From an uncultured Collinsella sp. (lineage in GTDB: Bacteria; Actinomycetota; Coriobacteriia; Coriobacteriales; Coriobacteriaceae), in contig UQIS01000037.1 of the NCBI GenBank assembly GCA_900541245.1, positions 1 through 26,758 of the forward strand: a DNA stretch of 26,758 nt, given 5' to 3'. The translations under genes were made by a program, and so were the position numbers. The notes below the pieces were generated by a model. It was not told where the DNA came from, searched no databases, and saw only the letters and a list, made by a program, of their open reading frames with translations. The stretch's first letter is position 1. Each line of letters opens with the position of its first letter. This document shows positions 23,158-26,758 of this stretch, one piece after another.

Positions 23158-23260
23158 TTTATCAATCCAAACACTGAGGTGTTTATACCGTTCGCCGAGA
23201 AGATAAAAAACCGCAGTTCACGCCTTGATAAACGTAGGTAAAGTGTTTAGCAGTTTATCG
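23158..23260 (+). promoter_or_regulatory. GATAAA/TTTATC cluster upstream of the transaldolase-family gene
   Basis: Four sites share GATAAA in either direction: TTTATCAA (23158-23165), GATAAA (23202-23207), TTGATAAA (23225-23232) and TTTATCG (23254-23260). The first and third are exact inverses. TTGATA at 23225 with TAGCAG 17 nt later could be a weak promoter. A small hairpin AAACAC-TGAG-GTGTTT lies at 23169-23184. The region may hold regulator sites; nothing is proven. Confidence 0.35.
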
Positions 23261-23289
23261 GCCGTATGCTAACGAAAGGAATCAGGCAG

Positions 23290-23994
23290 ATGGCAATCAA
23301 GGTGTTCGCTGACGGTGCAAACCTCGAAGGCATGCTCGATATGTACGAGAACGGCAACGTTCAGGGTTTCACGACCAACCCGTCCCTTATGAAGAAGGGC
23401 GGCGTGATGGATTACCGCGCGTTTGCCAAAGAGGTCCTGGCTCACATCACCGATGTGTCCGTCTCGTTTGAGGTCTTTGCCGACGACGTCGAGACCATGG
23501 AGGTCGAGGCCCGCGAGATCGCTACCTGGGCCGAGAACGTCTACGTCAAAATTCCGTGCGTGACCACCAAGGGCGAGTCCACCGCCGAGCTGGTGCGCAA
23601 GCTTTCGGCCGACGGCATCAAGGTCAACGTCACTACCATCTTTACGCCTAAGCAGGTCGATGAGATGGTCGAAGCCGTTGACACCGAGACGCCGTCCATT
23701 ATCTCGCTCTTTGCCGGCCGTATCGCCGATACCGGCGTCGATCCCATTCCGTTTATGACGGAGTCGGTCAAGAAGGCCGCCATCAAGCCCAACTGTGAGG
23801 TCCTGTGGGCGTCCACGCGCGAGCTCATCAACATTTACCAGGCAGAAGCCTGCGGTTGCCAGATCATTACGGTGCCCAACAGCATCCTGGCCAAGCGCAA
23901 GAACATCGGTCGCGACCCGTACGAGGTCTCGCTCGACACCGTGCGCGGCTTTGCCAAGGATATCGCCTCGCTCGGCTTCCATATCCTGCCGTAA
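23290..23994 (+). CDS. Transaldolase / fructose-6-phosphate aldolase family enzyme
   Basis: This 234-residue alpha/beta-barrel enzyme belongs to the small transaldolase subfamily (TalC/FsaA, MipB-like). It has FADGANLEGM near the start, GFTTNPSLMKKGG (near 29-41), and the Schiff-base Lys87 in VYVKIPCVTTKG, then VNVTTIFTPKQ, SLFAGRIADTGVDP and EVLWASTRE. Such enzymes move or cleave a three-carbon dihydroxyacetone unit in the pentose-phosphate or fructose-6-phosphate pathway; the subfamily cannot be decided between transaldolase and aldolase here. The ATG at 23290 has AAAGGAA about 9 nt upstream; the ATG at 23266 has none. The gene's last 19 bases are repeated, with one change, at 24130-24148. 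Confidence 0.9.
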   Translation: MAIKVFADGANLEGMLDMYENGNVQGFTTNPSLMKKGGVMDYRAFAKEVLAHITDVSVSFEVFADDVETMEVEAREIATWAENVYVKIPCVTTKGESTAELVRKLSADGIKVNVTTIFTPKQVDEMVEAVDTETPSIISLFAGRIADTGVDPIPFMTESVKKAAIKPNCEVLWASTRELINIYQAEACGCQIITVPNSILAKRKNIGRDPYEVSLDTVRGFAKDIASLGFHILP

Positions 23995-24148
23995 CGCGAA
24001 TACTGGCTGCGCCGAGGGTTGTTCGCCCCGGTCTTTCCTTTCCCTATCGCTCACGCGCTTCGCGAGGGTCGCGCTAGGCAAAGGAAAGGCCGGGACTGCC
24101 GACACGAACTTGCCAGTAGGATGGTGATTGGCTTCCATATTCTGCCGT
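23974..24148 (+). repeat. Hairpin element C flanked by a duplicate of the aldolase 3' end
   Basis: GGCTTCCATATCCTGCCGT at 23974-23992 (the last codons of the aldolase gene) recurs as GGCTTCCATATTCTGCCGT at 24130-24148. Between them lies a quasi-palindrome, 24001-24118: outer arms TACTGGC / GCCAGTA, then GTTCG / CGAAC, then a long imperfect stem (24026-24050 with 24071-24094) and an apical CGCG-CTT-CGCG. The direct repeat looks like a partial target duplication or a rearrangement scar around a hairpin insertion. Confidence 0.75.
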
Positions 24149-24152
24149 GGAC

Positions 24153-24364
24153 AAAGGTACCCCCGCCTGCGCCGTGCAAAATTGAGAGTATTCAGCAAGG
24201 TAAAGACTTTTACCAGTTGGGTGAAGCACGGAACAGCCCCCGTTTTGGCTCTGATGACGCTAAAACGGGGGCTGTTTTTTGCTTTTTCGCCTCTGCGGGG
24301 CATCCGGAACGGCGGAAATTGCAGAATACTCGCGATTTTGCACATCGCTACAGGGGGTACCTTT
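24153..24364 (+). repeat. Compound palindromic element D between aldolase and Tex genes
   Basis: AAAGGTACCCCC (24153-24164) pairs perfectly with GGGGGTACCTTT (24353-24364). Inside, GTGCAAAAT and GAGTATTC (24174-24182, 24186-24193) pair with GAATACTC and ATTTTGCAC (24324-24331, 24335-24343), with a 3x3-nt internal loop. Within that lie a perfect hairpin GGTAAA-GACT-TTTACC (24199-24214) and the terminator at 24234-24280. The element resembles a multi-branched structured RNA or a dispersed repeat. Confidence 0.75.
24234..24280 (+). terminator. Strong intrinsic terminator inside element D
   Basis: CAGCCCCCGTTTT (24234-24246) and AAAACGGGGGCTG (24262-24274) pair perfectly over 13 bp and are followed by TTTTTT. 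On the plus strand this should end the transcript from the aldolase gene, about 240 nt beyond its stop codon. On the minus strand there is no T tract. Confidence 0.9.
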
Positions 24365-24375
24365 GCTTTGGCGGT

Positions 24376-26523
24376 TTACTTGCCCTGCACCATGGTGAGC
24401 GAGATCTTCTTGCGGTCGCGATCGACCTTCTCGACCCACACCTTGACCGTGTCACCGACGCGCACCACATCGCTGGCGTGCTTGACGAAGCGGTTGGCCA
24501 GTTTGGAGATGTGCACGAGGCCGTCCTGGTGCACGCCCACGTCGACGAAGGCGCCAAAGTCCACAACGTTGCGCACCGTTCCCTTGAGCTCCATGCCGGG
24601 TTCCAGGTCGTCGATGGAAAGCGCCGAGCGGCTAAAGACCACCTCGGGCGCGTCGTCGCGCGGGTCGCGACCGGGCTTCTTGAGCTCGTTGACAATGTCG
24701 ATGAGCGTGAGGGTGCCGCAGTCCAGGTCGCTTGCCAGCGCCGAGATGCTGCCCAGACGGCGCTCGATATCGGGCACGCCGCCACGGCTGAGTTCACTGG
24801 CCGCCACACCGGCGCGCTCCAAGACGGATGTGGCCACCTCGTAGCTTTCGGGGTGGACGCTCGTCGCGTCGAGCGGGTTCTTACCGCCGCTGATGCGCAA
24901 AAAGCCCGCGGCGTTGAGATATGCCTTGGGTCCCAGTTTGGGGACCTTCTTAAGCTGGCGGCGATCGGTAAAGGCACCGTTTTCCTCGCGGTAGGCCACG
25001 ATGTTTTTGGCCACGCTCGGCGTGATGCCCGATACGTATCCCAGCAGGCTTGCGCTCGCGGTGTTGACGTCGACGCCCACACGGTTGACGACGTCCTCCA
25101 CCACGTGGCCCAGGGTGCGCGAGAGCTCGGCCTGGTCAAGGTCGTGCTGGTACTGGCCCACGCCGATAGACTGGGGCGGAATCTTGACGAGCTCTGCCAG
25201 CGGGTCTTGCAGGCGGCGGCCCAGGCTCATGGCGCCGCGCACGGTGACGTCCAGGTCGGGGTATTCCTGGCTCGCGAGCTCGGAGGCGGAGTACACCGAT
25301 GCGCCGGCCTCGTTGACGATGGTGTATCGCAGCCCGGGCGCCTGCTCGGCAATGAACTCCGAGACGACTTCCTCAGTCTCGCGACTGGCGGTGCCGTTGC
25401 CGATGACGATGGTGTTGACACCGTCCTTTTTGACGAGGCGAGCGAGCTCGCGCTTGGTGCCGGCGACGTCGTGGCGCGGCTTGGTGGGGTAGACCACGCC
25501 GTGGTCGAGTAGCTTGCCGGTCTCGTCCATGACGGCGACCTTGCAGCCGGTGCGGTAGCCCGGGTCGAGCGCGAGCACGCGGGCGCCACGGACGGGGCGT
25601 GCCGAGAGCAGGCCCTCGAGATTCTTGGCAAAGACGTTGATGGCCTCGGTCTGTGCACGGACAGTGAGTTTGGCGCGGGCCTCGCGCTCCAGCGAGGGGG
25701 CCATGAGGCGCTTGTAGCCGTCGGCGATAGCGGCGTCAAAGACGGGCGCAAACACGCCCTGGCGACGGGGCCAGCGGCTGCCGAGGCGTGCCGTGGCAGC
25801 AGTGCCGTCGACGTTCACGCGCACGCGGAGCTTGCCCTCGCGCTCACCGCGGTCGATAGCCAGCACGCGGTGGTTGGGTATACGGCGCAGCGGCTCGTCG
25901 AAGTTGTAGTAGGGCTCGTAGGGAGTCTTCTCGGCGGGGTCGGTGGCCTCGACGACGATGTCGGCGGTGTTTTGCGTAAAGGCGCGCAGGTCGGCGACGT
26001 TCTCCGGGTCCTCGGCTACCGTCTCGGCCACGATGTCGGCGGCGCCGGCGAGCGCCTTCTCGGGCGTGTCGAAGCCGGCTTCCTCGTTGACGTAGGCCGC
26101 GGCGGCGTCGAGCGCGCTGCCCTTGGCGGATGCCTGCATGATGATCATGTTGGCAAGCGGCTCCAGGCCTGCCTCGCGGGCCTTCTGCGCGCGGGTCATG
26201 CGCTTTTTGCGGTAGGGCTTGTAGAGGTCCTCGACACGCTGGAGCTGCGTGGCCTCGCGAATCTGCTGTTCGAGCTCGGGCGTAAGTTTGCCCTGGGCGT
26301 CGATGAGCAGAATGACGTCCTCTTTGCGCTGTTCAAGATTGCGCAGGTAGGACAGGCGCTCGTCGAGTGCGCGCAGGGCGACGTCGTCCATTCCGCCTGT
26401 GGCTTCCTTGCGGTAGCGCGAGATAAAGGGGATGGTGTTGCCCTCGTCGATGAGCTTGACGGCCGCCTCGATGTTGGCGGCCTTAAGGTTGAGCTCGTGG
26501 GCGAGCTGGGCGATAAGATCCAT
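24376..26523 (-). CDS. tex: Tex-family RNA-binding transcription accessory protein
   Basis: This 715-residue cytoplasmic protein has the full Tex architecture: an N-terminal helical domain (residues 1-190, TIPFISRYRKEATGGMDDV), a YqgF/RuvC-like domain (about 320-440, LALDPGYRTGCKVAV), helix-hairpin-helix repeats (about 490-560, LLGYVSGITPSVAKNIVAYREENG) and a C-terminal S1 RNA-binding domain (about 641-712, GTVRNVVDFGAFVDVGVHQDGLVHIS). Tex homologues bind RNA and affect transcription and stress survival; the precise reaction is not known. I chose the ATG at 26523 with AAGGAG a few nt upstream over the longer 744-residue form, whose first 29 residues look untranslated. The gene converges on the aldolase gene through elements C and D. 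Confidence 0.94.
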   Translation of the reverse strand: MDLIAQLAHELNLKAANIEAAVKLIDEGNTIPFISRYRKEATGGMDDVALRALDERLSYLRNLEQRKEDVILLIDAQGKLTPELEQQIREATQLQRVEDLYKPYRKKRMTRAQKAREAGLEPLANMIIMQASAKGSALDAAAAYVNEEAGFDTPEKALAGAADIVAETVAEDPENVADLRAFTQNTADIVVEATDPAEKTPYEPYYNFDEPLRRIPNHRVLAIDRGEREGKLRVRVNVDGTAATARLGSRWPRRQGVFAPVFDAAIADGYKRLMAPSLEREARAKLTVRAQTEAINVFAKNLEGLLSARPVRGARVLALDPGYRTGCKVAVMDETGKLLDHGVVYPTKPRHDVAGTKRELARLVKKDGVNTIVIGNGTASRETEEVVSEFIAEQAPGLRYTIVNEAGASVYSASELASQEYPDLDVTVRGAMSLGRRLQDPLAELVKIPPQSIGVGQYQHDLDQAELSRTLGHVVEDVVNRVGVDVNTASASLLGYVSGITPSVAKNIVAYREENGAFTDRRQLKKVPKLGPKAYLNAAGFLRISGGKNPLDATSVHPESYEVATSVLERAGVAASELSRGGVPDIERRLGSISALASDLDCGTLTLIDIVNELKKPGRDPRDDAPEVVFSRSALSIDDLEPGMELKGTVRNVVDFGAFVDVGVHQDGLVHISKLANRFVKHASDVVRVGDTVKVWVEKVDRDRKKISLTMVQGK

Positions 26524-26758
26524 GGGACTCCTTGCGTTTAAGGTGCGTTTGCAGCACAGGGCTACCAAGGATACCACCCGTCCCAAAAGACTGTTTTGGA
26601 GCCGCACCACGAAAACGACCTATCTACTACGTTTGAACCGCATGGGTCGACCATGCCTGGTTTTACCGGAAATCGGCAAGCCGTTTACCTGCACTGATAA
26701 TTGTTCTCGGGGGAAGCGGGCACTGCGGGGCGCGGCAACGGCGCGCGATTTCCGCGTC

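Noticed and set aside
24234..24280. Terminator for the minus-strand tex gene
   Set aside because: The stem is perfect but has its T tract on the plus strand only.
23269..24345. Minus-strand frame of 358 codons
   Set aside because: Runs through elements D and C and the antisense of the aldolase gene, whose sense-strand motifs are intact.
26524..26758. Promoter or gene in the right-hand end
   Set aside because: Only a small CCAAAA-TTTTGG dyad (26583-26599) and no convincing -35/-10 pair or coding frame were seen; the window ends before any further gene.

Overview
The window reads as chromosomal DNA of a high-GC Gram-positive gut anaerobe of the Coriobacteriia, most likely a Collinsella. I infer this from the GC-rich third codon positions, two surface proteins ending in a LANTG-type sorting signal, an LtaS-type sulfatase, and dispersed hairpin repeats in nearly every convergent or 3' gap. 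No rRNA, tRNA, CRISPR array, transposase or phage gene was found. The species is not proven by the sequence.

Left part (1-5750): a secreted, wall-anchored coiled-coil protein on the minus strand lies divergent to a heterodimeric ABC exporter operon, two adjacent half-size genes of which one carries the degenerate ATP site. A small flavodoxin follows.

Middle part (5750-11250): a 1362-residue multidomain surface protein (VCBS/FG-GAP-like, Fn3-like and Ig-like regions, LANTG anchor) is bracketed on both sides by the same two kinds of non-coding element. The inner pair are tandem arrays of about 62 bp, each unit built of two opposed 15-bp sites (8 units upstream, 5 downstream). The outer pair are roughly 130-bp long-stem hairpins whose cores are alike and whose stems covary. 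This bracketed locus is the most unusual structure in the window.

Right part (11250-26758): an LtaS-like polymer synthase (-) and a nitroreductase (+) are followed by a potassium block. It holds kup, a 64-residue single-span membrane protein, an intrinsic-type terminator, a KdpD-like kinase lacking the KdpD N-terminal half, and a KdpE-like regulator. The terminator sits 25 nt before the kinase start, so the two-component genes may depend on controlled read-through. Next come an RlmKL-like fused rRNA methyltransferase (-) whose first catalytic motif seems lost, a HAD phosphatase (+), a transaldolase/F6P-aldolase-family enzyme (+) and Tex (-). The gap between the last two holds two more large hairpin elements, one flanked by a duplicate of the aldolase gene's 3' end.

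Taken together the gene content is housekeeping plus cell-envelope functions. The novelty lies in the intergenic repeats and in how they are placed around the surface-protein gene.
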